Source: Alkalimarinus alittae
GTDB taxonomy: Bacteria > Pseudomonadota > Gammaproteobacteria > Pseudomonadales > Oleiphilaceae
Assembly: GCF_026016465.1 (NCBI RefSeq)
Contig: NZ_CP100390.1
Location: 2,772,501-2,836,500 of the forward strand
Direction: 5' to 3'
Length of the DNA: 64,000 nt
The notes under the pieces were generated by a model. It was not told where the DNA came from. It was given only the letters and a program-made list of their open reading frames with translations, and made no database searches. Numbering within the stretch: position 1 is the stretch's first letter; every line of letters begins with the position of its first letter. Shown piece after piece: positions 8,579-18,089 of the stretch. The position numbers and the translations under genes are program-made.

Positions 8579-11398
8579 ATGTCAGCATTTCTTAAAAAGC
8601 TATTTAAACCTAAGTGGAAAAGTTCTAACGCTATTACTCGTAAAGAGTACATATCAACGCTTAATCCTTCAGCAGAAGAAGACAATAAAATTCTTCTAGA
8701 TTTAGCCAGAAATGATGCCGACAACCAAGTAAGACGCGCAGCGATCAATAAAATAGACTCGATTAACATATTATTAAGTCTATATCAGGAACCATCCGAT
8801 CTCATTAAACCAGCCGTCAAAGACAGGCTTGAAGGGTTAGCAAAATCTAACGCCCTACCCATTTACGAACTAATAACAGATGAAGCATTACTCACTGAAC
8901 TTATTTTAAACTCTGAAAACGCAGAACAATATCTTGGTGCCCTCGTTAAGCTTTCTAGCACTGCACTACAATCCATTGCGATAAACGCAAAACTAAATCA
9001 ACTCAGACTTTCGGCCGTTGAGCTAGTTGTTGATGAAGAACCTCTTGTCATCATTGAAAAACAAGCAAAAGCAAAAGATAAAAAAGTATATCAGTTAGCT
9101 AAATCTAAGTTGAAAGAGATTAAAGCAAGTAAAAAGCAGCTAGCTGAAACTAAAGAGAAACAAGAGACCGTTGTGAAATCTTTAGAAATTCATGCAAACA
9201 GTGAAACAGTAAAACTGTATAGCGCCAAACTAACATCGCTTTTAGATGCATGGAATGAGCTTGGTGAATGCACGGACAGTCAATTACGTCAACGATTCGA
9301 AGCAAGCAAACAAGCCTGCAGCATAAAATCAGAGCATTTTAAACAAGCGCAAGAAGAAGCCGTTTTAGCGCAACAAAAGATAGCGCAACAAATTGAAGAG
9401 CGCATAGAGACGCTCAACACACTCGACCAAACTATCGAGCGATTTAAACAAGCACCTATTGAGTCTGCCAGTGATTTACCTGCTCTAGATGCCATTATCA
9501 AAACACAAGAAACAAGATGGCTAGAAGCAACAAAAGGGTGCTCAGTTGAAAAAACAGGGCAAACACGCTACCAACAACTAATGCGAGACTTAAAACATTT
9601 TCTTAAGTCTGCTCAGTTTTTCATTAGCAATAAAGATCAGTTTTCAGCATTAGAAAACACTGAATCAACAGTAGACAATAGCGATAGCACAACTGACCTG
9701 AATAAGATCAAAGCATTTATCAATGATGTCGACTGGCCCAATGAGTTCCCCTCACCTCCCCTGCTTAAACAGCTTTCAAAAGCGGCAGGCAGCATTACTG
9801 ACAAACGAAAACAGAACTCTCAGGATACTGCTAAGTTACAACAGCAAATCGAAGAACAGCTGACCTTATTGGATAAGGACCTAAGCAGCCGTGCACTCAA
9901 GCAATCATCGCAACGCTTTAAAGAGCTCAACCACCAGCTACAAGGCGCTGACAAAGCAGTCGTTTCACAATACACAGGCAAACTGCAATTACTGGGCAAG
10001 CAGTTAGATGAATTAAGGGATTGGCATGGCTATGCTGTTACGCCAAAGCAAACCGAGCTTTGTGAGCAGGTAGAGCGTTTAGCAGAGCAACATCTAGCGC
10101 CTCAGATTAAAGCTGACAAAATAAAAGAGTTGCAGGACGAGTGGAAAAAACTAGGCGGTTCTTCAGACCAGAAAATGTGGATGAGATTTAAAGCTGGCTG
10201 TGACGCTGCTTATGCACCTTGTCGTGAATACTTTGAAGAGCAAAAAGCACTCAAAAGAAGTAATGTAGAAAAACGAAAAACCATTTGCCAGCAGGTCAGT
10301 GATTTTGTCGCTCAAAATGACTGGGAGAATACTGATTGGAAAGCCGTTGAGAAAATCAACCGCGCAGCAAGAGAAGAGTGGAAGGCTTGCTACCCTGTAG
10401 AGTTCAAAGAAAACAAAGCGGTACAAAAATCATTTAATGAGTTATTAGCTAAACTCGACCAATACCTCGATGATGAGCGCTCACGTAATAAGCAATTAAA
10501 ACAATCTATTGTTGAAAAAACTCAAGCCCTCATCACGCATGAACCTTTATCTGAAGCCATTGAAGGCGCCAAGGCTCTACAATCAGAATGGCAGAAGATC
10601 GGCATAACCCTTCATAAAGACGACCGAAACTTATGGAAGGATTACCGAGCCGCCTGTGATGAGATATTTAAGCGTCGAGATGCCGCGAATGAGAGCAAGC
10701 AACAAGCCATTAATGAAGCGGTTGCCCAAGCAGAAGCACTCTGTGAAGAGGCCGAGAACATTTCGGCTAATGACGAATTAACATCAAGCAAAACATTAAC
10801 CGAACTACGTCAGCGTTTTAAAGCAATACCGCCTTTACCCAAGAAAGATCACGAACGCCTGAGCCACAAACTCGAAGAAATTATTAGCGCTATAAAATCT
10901 GAGCAAGTTAAACAAAATGCAGAAAAAGAAAGTGCTCTTTGGCTAGAAACCAATAGGATTACAAAACTCATTCGAAATGCAGCTGAGGGGCTACAGTCAG
11001 GCGACACGCTAGATAACATGTCAGCCCTTACAGATGAAATTAATGATTTAGATCAATTGATTAAATTAAATAACATTCTGTTAACAACATGGAATGGACT
11101 TAAGGATGAAACGAGTAAAGCACTTTCATCTGTCTCATCAGATGAGGCAAAAAAGCTTTGCATCCAATGCGAAATAGCCGCAGAGCTAGATTCTCCTCCA
11201 GATGACCAAAAGCTGCGCATGGAACTGCAAGTCGCTCGACTCTCTCAAGGCATCAATAGCCAACAAGAAACCAGCAACAAAAAAGATGAACTTGAGAAAT
11301 ACTTAGCAGAATGGTTTCAGCTTTGTTTAATACCTAAAGAGGTGAGAACAAACTTAGAGACTCGTATAGATCACGTATTGGCTAAACTTACTCATTAA
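8579..11398 (+). CDS. large DUF349 helical-repeat protein
   Basis: A 939-residue, mostly alpha-helical protein very rich in Lys, Glu, Gln and Ala. The N-terminal 190 residues look like short helical repeats. From about residue 210 onward it carries repeated DUF349 units, recognised by recurring W-x(4)-G and LW/MW-x-R/D-F/Y-R/K-A-x-C patterns, for example LQDEWKKLGG then MWMRFKAGCDAA, and LQSEWQKIGI then LWKDYRAACDE. DUF349 proteins are widespread in gammaproteobacteria and lack an assigned function; no enzyme motif, signal peptide or membrane segment is visible. It starts divergently from recX, after a 144-base gap, and is followed by a long hairpin. Family call firm, role unknown. Confidence 0.85.
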   Translation: MSAFLKKLFKPKWKSSNAITRKEYISTLNPSAEEDNKILLDLARNDADNQVRRAAINKIDSINILLSLYQEPSDLIKPAVKDRLEGLAKSNALPIYELITDEALLTELILNSENAEQYLGALVKLSSTALQSIAINAKLNQLRLSAVELVVDEEPLVIIEKQAKAKDKKVYQLAKSKLKEIKASKKQLAETKEKQETVVKSLEIHANSETVKLYSAKLTSLLDAWNELGECTDSQLRQRFEASKQACSIKSEHFKQAQEEAVLAQQKIAQQIEERIETLNTLDQTIERFKQAPIESASDLPALDAIIKTQETRWLEATKGCSVEKTGQTRYQQLMRDLKHFLKSAQFFISNKDQFSALENTESTVDNSDSTTDLNKIKAFINDVDWPNEFPSPPLLKQLSKAAGSITDKRKQNSQDTAKLQQQIEEQLTLLDKDLSSRALKQSSQRFKELNHQLQGADKAVVSQYTGKLQLLGKQLDELRDWHGYAVTPKQTELCEQVERLAEQHLAPQIKADKIKELQDEWKKLGGSSDQKMWMRFKAGCDAAYAPCREYFEEQKALKRSNVEKRKTICQQVSDFVAQNDWENTDWKAVEKINRAAREEWKACYPVEFKENKAVQKSFNELLAKLDQYLDDERSRNKQLKQSIVEKTQALITHEPLSEAIEGAKALQSEWQKIGITLHKDDRNLWKDYRAACDEIFKRRDAANESKQQAINEAVAQAEALCEEAENISANDELTSSKTLTELRQRFKAIPPLPKKDHERLSHKLEEIISAIKSEQVKQNAEKESALWLETNRITKLIRNAAEGLQSGDTLDNMSALTDEINDLDQLIKLNNILLTTWNGLKDETSKALSSVSSDEAKKLCIQCEIAAELDSPPDDQKLRMELQVARLSQGINSQQETSNKKDELEKYLAEWFQLCLIPKEVRTNLETRIDHVLAKLTH

Positions 11399-11424
11399 CC
11401 CATATTTATCTAATATGGCATTTA

Positions 11425-11464
11425 CACCAAAGATTAAACTAGAACGGTTGTTTAATCTTTGGTG
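11425..11464. terminator. 15-bp perfect hairpin between convergent genes
   Basis: CACCAAAGATTAAAC at 11425-11439 is exactly complementary to 11450-11464, with a 10-base loop. It sits between the convergent DUF349 and comFB-like genes and is probably where both transcripts end. There is no clear T-run on either side, so it may instead act as a 3'-end-protecting stem or need Rho. Confidence 0.55.
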
Positions 11465-11498
11465 CCCCCACTGTGTTTACTATCCCTACCTTTAATGC

Positions 11499-11765
11499 CT
11501 AGTCGCGTGAACTTTTAATAACATACGCTAAAGCATCCTCAACAGCGCTTACGACTTTATCTTGCATTTCTTTCGCCTCTATCGGTGATAGGTAATAAAC
11601 CATATCTACTTCATGCCTAATATACCGAGGCGGCAAATGATTTAATGCAACGCAAACAACATCTTCTAACAGATCATCATCAAACGCTTTCCCACTGGTT
11701 AACTCAGCCAGCGCTTCGACTACCAAAGGTTCATAGTAGTTCTGAATACTATCCAAAATTGACAT
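11499..11765 (-). CDS. ComFB-family protein
   Basis: An 88-residue protein that is essentially one ComFB domain. It begins SILDSIQNYYEPLVVEAL and has the family core DDLLEDVVCVALNHLPPRY, in which the asparagine, Leu-Pro-Pro and tyrosine are typical. The name comes from the late-competence gene comFB of Bacillus; in proteobacteria and cyanobacteria ComFB-domain proteins occur outside competence operons and some have been linked to second-messenger signalling. Nothing in the neighbourhood (DUF349 gene, thiolase gene) fixes its role. The ATG at 11765 is divergent from the thiolase gene. Confidence 0.8.
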   Translation of the reverse strand: MSILDSIQNYYEPLVVEALAELTSGKAFDDDLLEDVVCVALNHLPPRYIRHEVDMVYYLSPIEAKEMQDKVVSAVEDALAYVIKSSRD

Positions 11766-12056
11766 AAAGTTACCTACTTATAAAACATCACAAAGGCAGA
11801 GTTTCTATAAAAGCACGGCATGCATAGGACCGTAAAGAATACAAAAACAAATCAGTTAGTTATAAAAATAGTTAATTAGTACAAATATTCAACTAACGAT
11901 GACTTTATTTGAGGAATCAGTGACGCTTTTCGCTAACGTTTTTGTCATCAATCGCCATTTTTAATCAAATTTGGCTAATCTATGGTAGTCATACTGAAAA
12001 CAAAAAATCGGCAAACACTCAAGTAAACGCCGAAGACATCAAGTGAGCGAATAATT

Positions 12057-13265
12057 ATGAGTAACGAAGCATTTATCTACGACGCAATTCGCACGCCACG
12101 AGGCAAAGGAAAAAAAGATGGTTCATTATACGGCGTCAAACCCGTCACCCTACTCTCTTCTCTTTTGTCACAACTACAAGAAAAGCATGACCTTGATACA
12201 TCACAGGTTGATGATGTGGTTATGGGGTGTGTCACAGCCATAGGCGACCAGGGCGCCGATATCGCTAAAACGGCAGCATTAGTCGCCAACTGGCACGAAA
12301 GTGTAGCAGGCGTAACACTTAATCGATTTTGCGCCTCAGGCTTAGAAGCCGTCAATATGGCCGCAATGAAGGTTCGTTCTGGCTGGGAAGACCTCGTTGT
12401 CGCAGGCGGCGTCGAGTCAATGTCTCGAGTTCCTATGGGCTCTGATGGTGGCGCATGGGCGATGGACCCAGCCACAAACCTTACAACAGGTTTTATGCCA
12501 CAAGGCATAGGCGCCGATCTGATTGCTACTATTGACGGATTTAGCCGGACAGATGTTGATCAATTTGCGCTCAACAGCCAGAAAAAAGCCGCATACGCTC
12601 AAGCTCAAGGCTATTTTACCCCATCAATCATGCCCGTTTTGGACCAAAATGGCGTAACAATCTTAAGCCAAGATGAGTTTATCCGCCCCGATACAACCAT
12701 CGAAGCCCTTGGTCAGCTAAATCCATCATTCAAAATGATGGGAGAAATGGGTTTTGATAGTGTAGCGGCAAAAAAATATCACTATATCGAACACATCAAT
12801 CATGTGCATACACCTGGCAACTCGTCCGGAATCGTGGATGGCTCAGCTGTCATATTAGTGGGAAGTGAAGCAAAGGGACGCGAACTAAATTTAACACCTC
12901 GCGCGAGAATTGTCGCCACCGCCGTCACTAGCACTGACCCCACAATCATGCTAACAGGCCCAGCCCCTGCAGCCAGAAAAGCGCTCGAAAAAGCAGGCTT
13001 AAGCATTGACGATATTGACCTATTTGAAGTTAACGAAGCCTTTGCCGCTGTCGTTATGCGATTCCAAAAAGAGCTTAATGTTCCAGATGAAAAGGTCAAC
13101 GTAAACGGTGGTTCTATTGCCATGGGGCATCCATTAGGTGCAACAGGCGCAATGATACTCGGCACGCTTCTGGATGAGTTAGAAAGACGACAACAGAAAT
13201 ACGGACTGGCCACACTTTGTGTCGGCGGTGGAATGGGCATTGCGACAATCATTGAGCGTGTATGA
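12057..13265 (+). CDS. acetyl-CoA C-acyltransferase (thiolase)
   Basis: A 402-residue thiolase that performs the last step of fatty-acid beta-oxidation, releasing acetyl-CoA, or the reverse condensation. The catalytic set is complete: nucleophile C92 in NRFCASG, H358 in GHPLGATGA and C388 in [17 protein letters not shown] lies before H358, as in all thiolases. The length and context (a multifunctional dehydrogenase/hydratase gene 72 bp downstream on the same strand) fit the second, FadI/FadJ-like beta-oxidation pair found in many gammaproteobacteria rather than a polyhydroxybutyrate operon. Substrate chain length cannot be told from sequence. It is preceded by a 291-base divergent gap in which no clear PsrA/FadR operator was found. 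Confidence 0.92.
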   Translation: MSNEAFIYDAIRTPRGKGKKDGSLYGVKPVTLLSSLLSQLQEKHDLDTSQVDDVVMGCVTAIGDQGADIAKTAALVANWHESVAGVTLNRFCASGLEAVNMAAMKVRSGWEDLVVAGGVESMSRVPMGSDGGAWAMDPATNLTTGFMPQGIGADLIATIDGFSRTDVDQFALNSQKKAAYAQAQGYFTPSIMPVLDQNGVTILSQDEFIRPDTTIEALGQLNPSFKMMGEMGFDSVAAKKYHYIEHINHVHTPGNSSGIVDGSAVILVGSEAKGRELNLTPRARIVATAVTSTDPTIMLTGPAPAARKALEKAGLSIDDIDLFEVNEAFAAVVMRFQKELNVPDEKVNVNGGSIAMGHPLGATGAMILGTLLDELERRQQKYGLATLCVGGGMGIATIIERV

Positions 13266-13337
13266 CCTACCTGCCCTAGATAGCACCAACGTGATTTTTT
13301 AACGCATCGACACAAAACTGATTTAGCGAGAAACACC

Positions 13338-15485
13338 ATGACAGCCATAAAATACGAAAAAGACAATAACGGAATATTAACGCTAACCATTGATATGCCT
13401 GGTCAATCAGCTAATACCATGAACGCAGCGTTCAGGGATGCCTTGCAGCTAACTGCAGAGCGAGTGGTTAACGAACAAGACGACCTTAAAGGCATTATTA
13501 TCGCCTCAGCCAAAAAAACATTCTTTGCTGGCGGCGATTTAAACGAACTCATTTCAGTTGGGCCTGATCAAGCAGAGCCATTTTTCAATATGGTGCAAGC
13601 GCTTAAAGGCCATATGAGAACACTAGAAACACTGGGCATCCCAGTGGTTGCCGCGATCAATGGAGCCGCACTAGGGGGTGGATGGGAACTTTGTCTTGCC
13701 TGCCATCATCGTATAGCACTTAACGATAAATCGGTGCAACTTGGTTTACCCGAAGTTACTCTAGGGTTATTACCGGGTGGCGGCGGTATCGTCAGAACGG
13801 TTCGACTGCTAGGGCTAGAAAAGTCGCTGCCTTATTTAGCTGAAGGGAAAAAACTCAATGCTGAAGCAGCTTTAAAAGCAGGTTTAATCCATGCACTTGC
13901 TAATGATGTTGACGAAATGATGGCGATGGCTAAGAAGTGGATAACTGAGAACCCTAAATCTAGCCAACCATGGGACATAAAGGGGTATAAAATTCCTGGC
14001 GGAACACCATCTAACCCTAAAATCGCCCAGATGCTCGCTATCGCGCCCGCAATACTGAGAAACAAAACTAAAGGTTGCTATCCTGCACCCGAAGCCATCA
14101 TGTCAGCTGCAGCAGAAGGAGCCCAAGTAGACTTTGACACAGCCCAGACGATTGAGGCTCGCTACTTTACTGAACTCGTCATAGGCCAAGTCAGCAAAAA
14201 CATGATCGGAACATTTTGGTTTCAACTTAATGAAATCAAATCAGGCGCAAGCAGACCTGCAAACATTGAAAAAAGCACCGTATCAAAAGTGGGCGTATTG
14301 GGTGCAGGTATGATGGGTGCGGGTATCGCCTACTCTGCAGCCATTAGCGGTATTGAGGTCGTTTTAAAAGACATCACTCAAGAAAATGCGGATAAAGGTA
14401 AACAATACTCAGAGTCGCTTTTAACCAAACGCGTCTCTCGCAAGCGCATGACAGAGGATAAAAAACAGGCAGTACTAAGCCGTATTTTAGCGACGGATAG
14501 TGCAGATGATCTTACCGATTGTGATTTAGTGATTGAGGCGGTATTTGAAGATAGCGCGCTTAAAGCAAAAGTAACACAAGAAGCCGAACCAAAGCTGGCC
14601 AAAGGTGGATTATTTGCCTCTAACACCTCAACAATACCCATCACTCAGTTAGCAGAAGCCTCTTCAAAGCCAGAAAATTTTGTTGGCCTTCACTTTTTCT
14701 CACCTGTAGACAAAATGCCTCTGGTAGAGATCATTACAGGTAAAAAAACATCAGATGAGACACTCGCAAAAGCATTTGATTTTGTTTTACAAATTAACAA
14801 GACCCCTATTGTCGTGAATGATAGTCGCGGCTTTTTCACTTCTCGCGTCTTTGGTACTTTTGTAAATGAAGGTATCGCTATGCTAGGTGAAGGTTACAGC
14901 CCATCGTCGATCGAAAATGCAGCGCAATTAGCGGGAATGCCTGTTGGCCCTCTTACCCTGATTGACGAGGTCAGCTTAACACTCGTAAGGCATATAAGAG
15001 ATCAATCAAAACAAGATGTTGAGTCTGCAGGAGGTCAGTGGATTGCACACCCTGCAGAAGCCGTTATCAATAAGATGCTAGATCAACACCAACGCAAAGG
15101 AAAAGCAGCTGGCGCAGGATTCTATGATTACCCCGCAAAAGGTAAGAAACACCTGTGGTCAGAACTCGAAAGCCTTTTTGTAGATCAGCAAAAAGCCAAA
15201 AATGCAGACTTACAGCATATGATTGATCGCTTTCTATTTATTCAATCTATTGAAACCGTAAGATGTATTGAAGAAAACGTACTCACCTCTGTAAAGGACG
15301 CAAATATAGGCAGTATATTTGGGATTGGCTATGCACCTTGGACGGGCGGAGCTATCCAGTTCATAAATCAGTATGGTGTGAAAGCATTTACCGATAATGC
15401 AATTGCACTCAGCCGAGAATGTGGCGAGCGCTTTAACCCACCTAAATTACTACTCGTTAAAGCTGAAAAAGATGAGCAATTTTAA
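13338..15485 (+). CDS. bifunctional enoyl-CoA hydratase / 3-hydroxyacyl-CoA dehydrogenase
   Basis: A 715-residue two-domain beta-oxidation enzyme of FadJ/FadB size. Residues 1-260 are a crotonase domain, with the oxyanion region AAINGAALGGGWEL and the glutamate in GLPEVTLG needed for hydration. From residue 310 comes a 3-hydroxyacyl-CoA dehydrogenase domain: nucleotide-binding loop GVLGAGMMGAGIAYSAA, catalytic histidine in LHFFSPVDKMPLVE and the C-terminal helical domain. With the thiolase upstream it converts enoyl-CoA to acetyl-CoA plus a shortened acyl-CoA in the cytoplasm. A signature of a broad fatty-acid or branched-substrate role is not evident, so no fad symbol is assigned. A hairpin follows the stop codon. 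Confidence 0.92.
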   Translation: MTAIKYEKDNNGILTLTIDMPGQSANTMNAAFRDALQLTAERVVNEQDDLKGIIIASAKKTFFAGGDLNELISVGPDQAEPFFNMVQALKGHMRTLETLGIPVVAAINGAALGGGWELCLACHHRIALNDKSVQLGLPEVTLGLLPGGGGIVRTVRLLGLEKSLPYLAEGKKLNAEAALKAGLIHALANDVDEMMAMAKKWITENPKSSQPWDIKGYKIPGGTPSNPKIAQMLAIAPAILRNKTKGCYPAPEAIMSAAAEGAQVDFDTAQTIEARYFTELVIGQVSKNMIGTFWFQLNEIKSGASRPANIEKSTVSKVGVLGAGMMGAGIAYSAAISGIEVVLKDITQENADKGKQYSESLLTKRVSRKRMTEDKKQAVLSRILATDSADDLTDCDLVIEAVFEDSALKAKVTQEAEPKLAKGGLFASNTSTIPITQLAEASSKPENFVGLHFFSPVDKMPLVEIITGKKTSDETLAKAFDFVLQINKTPIVVNDSRGFFTSRVFGTFVNEGIAMLGEGYSPSSIENAAQLAGMPVGPLTLIDEVSLTLVRHIRDQSKQDVESAGGQWIAHPAEAVINKMLDQHQRKGKAAGAGFYDYPAKGKKHLWSELESLFVDQQKAKNADLQHMIDRFLFIQSIETVRCIEENVLTSVKDANIGSIFGIGYAPWTGGAIQFINQYGVKAFTDNAIALSRECGERFNPPKLLLVKAEKDEQF

Positions 15486-15501
15486 ATAAATGCTCACAAG
15501 C

Positions 15502-15537
15502 GGTTGATCGTTAACAGGATAAAATTAGCGATCAACC
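15502..15537 (+). terminator. hairpin after the beta-oxidation operon
   Basis: GGTTGATCG at 15502-15510 pairs with CGATCAACC at 15529-15537, and the adjoining TTAA and TTA can extend the stem. A T-rich tract follows after about a dozen bases. It is the likely end of the thiolase operon transcript. Confidence 0.55.
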
Positions 15538-15611
15538 CTTTACCTCCTTACTTTTTAACGTTTTTTTCTACGAAACCCTACAGTAATTAACAATATTTAA
15601 TCGCAAATACG

Positions 15612-15833
15612 CTAGTCAGCAGGGTTCCTGTGCCCTACAATCGTTATAACTATATTGTTAGGGTTCTTATGACTGTCATAATAGAACTCTAGTATCGACC
15701 GTTTAAAATAGAAACGTTTGATAATCCAAGTAAATAATGGAGAGTTGATTTTTACACACTCGACCTTATTAAGAATATATGATGAGACATTTCTTATATT
15801 CATCCCAAGATCATTACGATCATTACGATCATT
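15612..15833 (-). pseudogene. possible remnant of a RelE/ParE-type toxin gene
   Basis: On the minus strand an open frame reads NDLGMNIRNVSSYIL and ends in FYYD, then NIVITIVGHRNPAD. RelE/ParE toxins typically have a late region of the form R-D-L-G-x-N-I-R-x-x-x-x-x-Y-x-I-x-Y followed by an I-V-R-I-x-H-G-R-R-D-P ending, which this resembles. The N-terminal part of such a toxin and any antitoxin gene are missing, a stretch between the two matches is unlike the family, and a 9-base tandem repeat lies at its start. This looks like decayed coding DNA; chance similarity is possible. Confidence 0.3.
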
Positions 15834-15860
15834 TATAATGCGTGATACAAAATAATTATT

Positions 15861-18020
15861 ATGATGACAAAAAAAGCCTTTAGCCGACTGTTTCCTTCAC
15901 TCAGCCTAACTCGTAGCTCTCTATTGGTCGGTGCATTCGCATTTACCTCGCTGCTAAATAGCGCCTCAGTATCGGCACTCGTACTTGATGCTGATAACTT
16001 TCAGCCTCTGGTGCCCGATAAAGAGCAGCAAGCCGCCAGCATTCATGTGTCTAGGCAGTTATTATTATCACACTACAGAAAGCAGCCCATCGACCGCACC
16101 CTCTCAGAACGCATTTTTGAAAATTATTTAGATACTCTCGACAGCCAGCGCATTTACTTTTTTGTTAACGATGTTGAAGAATTCGAACCTTACCGATTCC
16201 GCCTTGATGGCGCATTGAAAACGGGTCAACTTGAACCTGGATTCAACATTTACAACCGCTATGAAAAGCGTGTAATAGAACGTCTAAGATACCTACTCAC
16301 AATGCTAGATGCAGGTATCGACAAGCTCGATTTTAATAAGAAGGAATCTTTACTCACTGACCGAAAAGATAGCCCTTGGTTGACCACCAAAGAAGAAATG
16401 GATGACCTATGGCGTAAGCGTCTAAAAAGTGCAGTACTTTCCTTAAAACTCAGCGGAAAAACAGATAAAGAGATTTTAAAAACCCTTAAAACTCGTTATG
16501 AAAGTCAGCTTAATCGAGTACTCCAAACGCGTAGTGAAGACGCATTCCAAGCCTACATGAATGCCTTTACAGGCGTTTACGATCCTCATACCACCTATTT
16601 TTCACCTCGTACGTCTGAGAACTTTAACATCAACATGAGCTTGTCTCTTGAAGGTATTGGTGCAGTATTACAAAGTGACAATGAGTACACCAAAGTACTG
16701 CGTATGGTGCCTGCTGGACCAGCTGACAAACAGGGACAATTAAGCCCTGCTGATCGAATTGTGGGTGTCGGACAGGGTAAAGATGGCGAAATCGTTGATG
16801 TAGTTGGCTGGAGACTTGATGAAGTCGTCGACTTGATTAGAGGACCAAAACATTCAACCGTGCGATTAGAAGTCATTCCCGCAGGTAACAAAGACGAAAC
16901 CCAGACTAAAGTCATCAATATCGTCCGTGACAAAGTTAAGCTAGAAGAGCAGGCCGCTCAGAGCCAAGTCATAGAAGTAGAGAAAGAAGGCGTCACCCGC
17001 CGTATTGGTGTTATCGATATACCTGCATTCTATGCCGACTTTAAGGCAATGCAAGAAGGTGACCCTAATTATAAGAGCACTACCCGTGATGTTAAAAATC
17101 TGCTCAAAGGGTTAGAAGAAGAAGGAATAGACGGCTTAGTTATCGATCTTCGCAATAATGGCGGCGGATCACTTCAAGAAGCGAACATGCTAACAGGTCT
17201 ATTTATCAAAGAAGGCCCTACTGTACAAATTAGGAACAGCCGAGGGGTTGATGTACTCAAAGATCCTGACCCAGAGCTAGTGTATGGCGGTCCATTGGTC
17301 GTACTGGTCAATCGTATGAGTGCTTCTGCGTCTGAAATATTTGCGGGGGCTATCCAAGATTACGGGCGCGGCGTCATTATGGGAAGCCAAACATTTGGTA
17401 AAGGGACAGTTCAATCTGTTCGTTCACTTAACCACGGTCAAATAAAAATCACCCAAGCCAAGTTCTATCGAGTGTCTGGCGCAAGCACCCAACATAAAGG
17501 GGTTATTCCAGATATTGAACTTCCTTCTGTTATTGATAAAACTGAAATTGGTGAAGACGCCCTACCTGAAGCACTACCTTGGGACGCTATTGCCCCTGTT
17601 GATCACACAAAGTATACATCGACATCTGATATTCTAGATCAGCTAAAAGGTCGTCATGAGACACGTTTTAACGCAACAGCTGAATACAAGCTGTTACTCG
17701 AGCAAATTGACTTCTTAAATGAGCGCAGAGAGACCACCTCTCTTTCGCTTAATGCAGAAGAAAGAGAGAAAATGAAACTGGAACTAGACAACAAGCAGCT
17801 TGAATTGATCAATAAGAGTCGTGTTATTAAAGGTGAAGAGCCGTTCAAGTCAATGGAAGAGAAAGAAAAGCATGACGAAGAGCTAGCGGCAAACCCGAAA
17901 AAAGATAAAGAGCTCGATTTTATTGCAAAAGAGAGCGCTGAAGTTATTTTGGATTTAATTGAATTCAATCAGCGGTTCGCAGCCAACAACGAAAAGCCTG
18001 CAAGCTATACCTTGCGCTAG
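15861..18020 (+). CDS. prc: periplasmic tail-specific carboxy-terminal protease Prc
   Basis: Prc (Tsp) degrades periplasmic proteins from their C-termini, including tagged proteins, processes penicillin-binding protein 3 and helps control murein hydrolases. The 719-residue precursor has a signal peptide ending near SASVSA (about residue 39), an N-terminal helical domain, a PDZ domain (about 250-350, LEGIGAVLQ onward) and an S41 protease domain. Catalytic residues are the serine in SASASE and the lysine in TFGKGTVQ, with LRNNGGGS ahead of them. A charged C-terminal domain follows, as in E. coli Prc (682 residues). Two adjacent ATGs occur at the start; the first is used here. The stop codon is embedded in a perfect hairpin. 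Confidence 0.95.
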   Translation: MMTKKAFSRLFPSLSLTRSSLLVGAFAFTSLLNSASVSALVLDADNFQPLVPDKEQQAASIHVSRQLLLSHYRKQPIDRTLSERIFENYLDTLDSQRIYFFVNDVEEFEPYRFRLDGALKTGQLEPGFNIYNRYEKRVIERLRYLLTMLDAGIDKLDFNKKESLLTDRKDSPWLTTKEEMDDLWRKRLKSAVLSLKLSGKTDKEILKTLKTRYESQLNRVLQTRSEDAFQAYMNAFTGVYDPHTTYFSPRTSENFNINMSLSLEGIGAVLQSDNEYTKVLRMVPAGPADKQGQLSPADRIVGVGQGKDGEIVDVVGWRLDEVVDLIRGPKHSTVRLEVIPAGNKDETQTKVINIVRDKVKLEEQAAQSQVIEVEKEGVTRRIGVIDIPAFYADFKAMQEGDPNYKSTTRDVKNLLKGLEEEGIDGLVIDLRNNGGGSLQEANMLTGLFIKEGPTVQIRNSRGVDVLKDPDPELVYGGPLVVLVNRMSASASEIFAGAIQDYGRGVIMGSQTFGKGTVQSVRSLNHGQIKITQAKFYRVSGASTQHKGVIPDIELPSVIDKTEIGEDALPEALPWDAIAPVDHTKYTSTSDILDQLKGRHETRFNATAEYKLLLEQIDFLNERRETTSLSLNAEEREKMKLELDNKQLELINKSRVIKGEEPFKSMEEKEKHDEELAANPKKDKELDFIAKESAEVILDLIEFNQRFAANNEKPASYTLR

Positions 18021-18034
18021 CCTTTTGCTAGCGC
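18014..18034 (+). terminator. perfect 8-bp hairpin spanning the prc stop codon
   Basis: GCGCTAGC at 18014-18021 is followed by the loop CTTTT and GCTAGCGC at 18027-18034. The TAG stop of prc is in the left arm. No T-run follows, so it is not a classical terminator; it may slow decay or modulate readthrough into the next gene, 56 bases further on. Confidence 0.35.
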
Positions 18035-18089
18035 GCCCCATCGCTTTCGAAGGGACGCTGAAAAACTGTCTATCAATTAAGGATTCACC

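Larger units (their letters stand above)
15486..15860. other. intergenic region between beta-oxidation operon and prc
   Basis: 375 bases holding the operon hairpin, a possible toxin-gene remnant on the minus strand, and a short tandem repeat (ATCATTACG in successive copies near 15811-15833) shortly before prc. No intact gene and no well-spaced prc promoter were seen. Confidence 0.5.

Noticed and set aside
12800-13390. A 196-codon minus-strand frame opposite the thiolase and dehydrogenase genes
   Set aside because: It is antisense to two well-identified enzymes, has no plausible ribosome binding site and no family resemblance.
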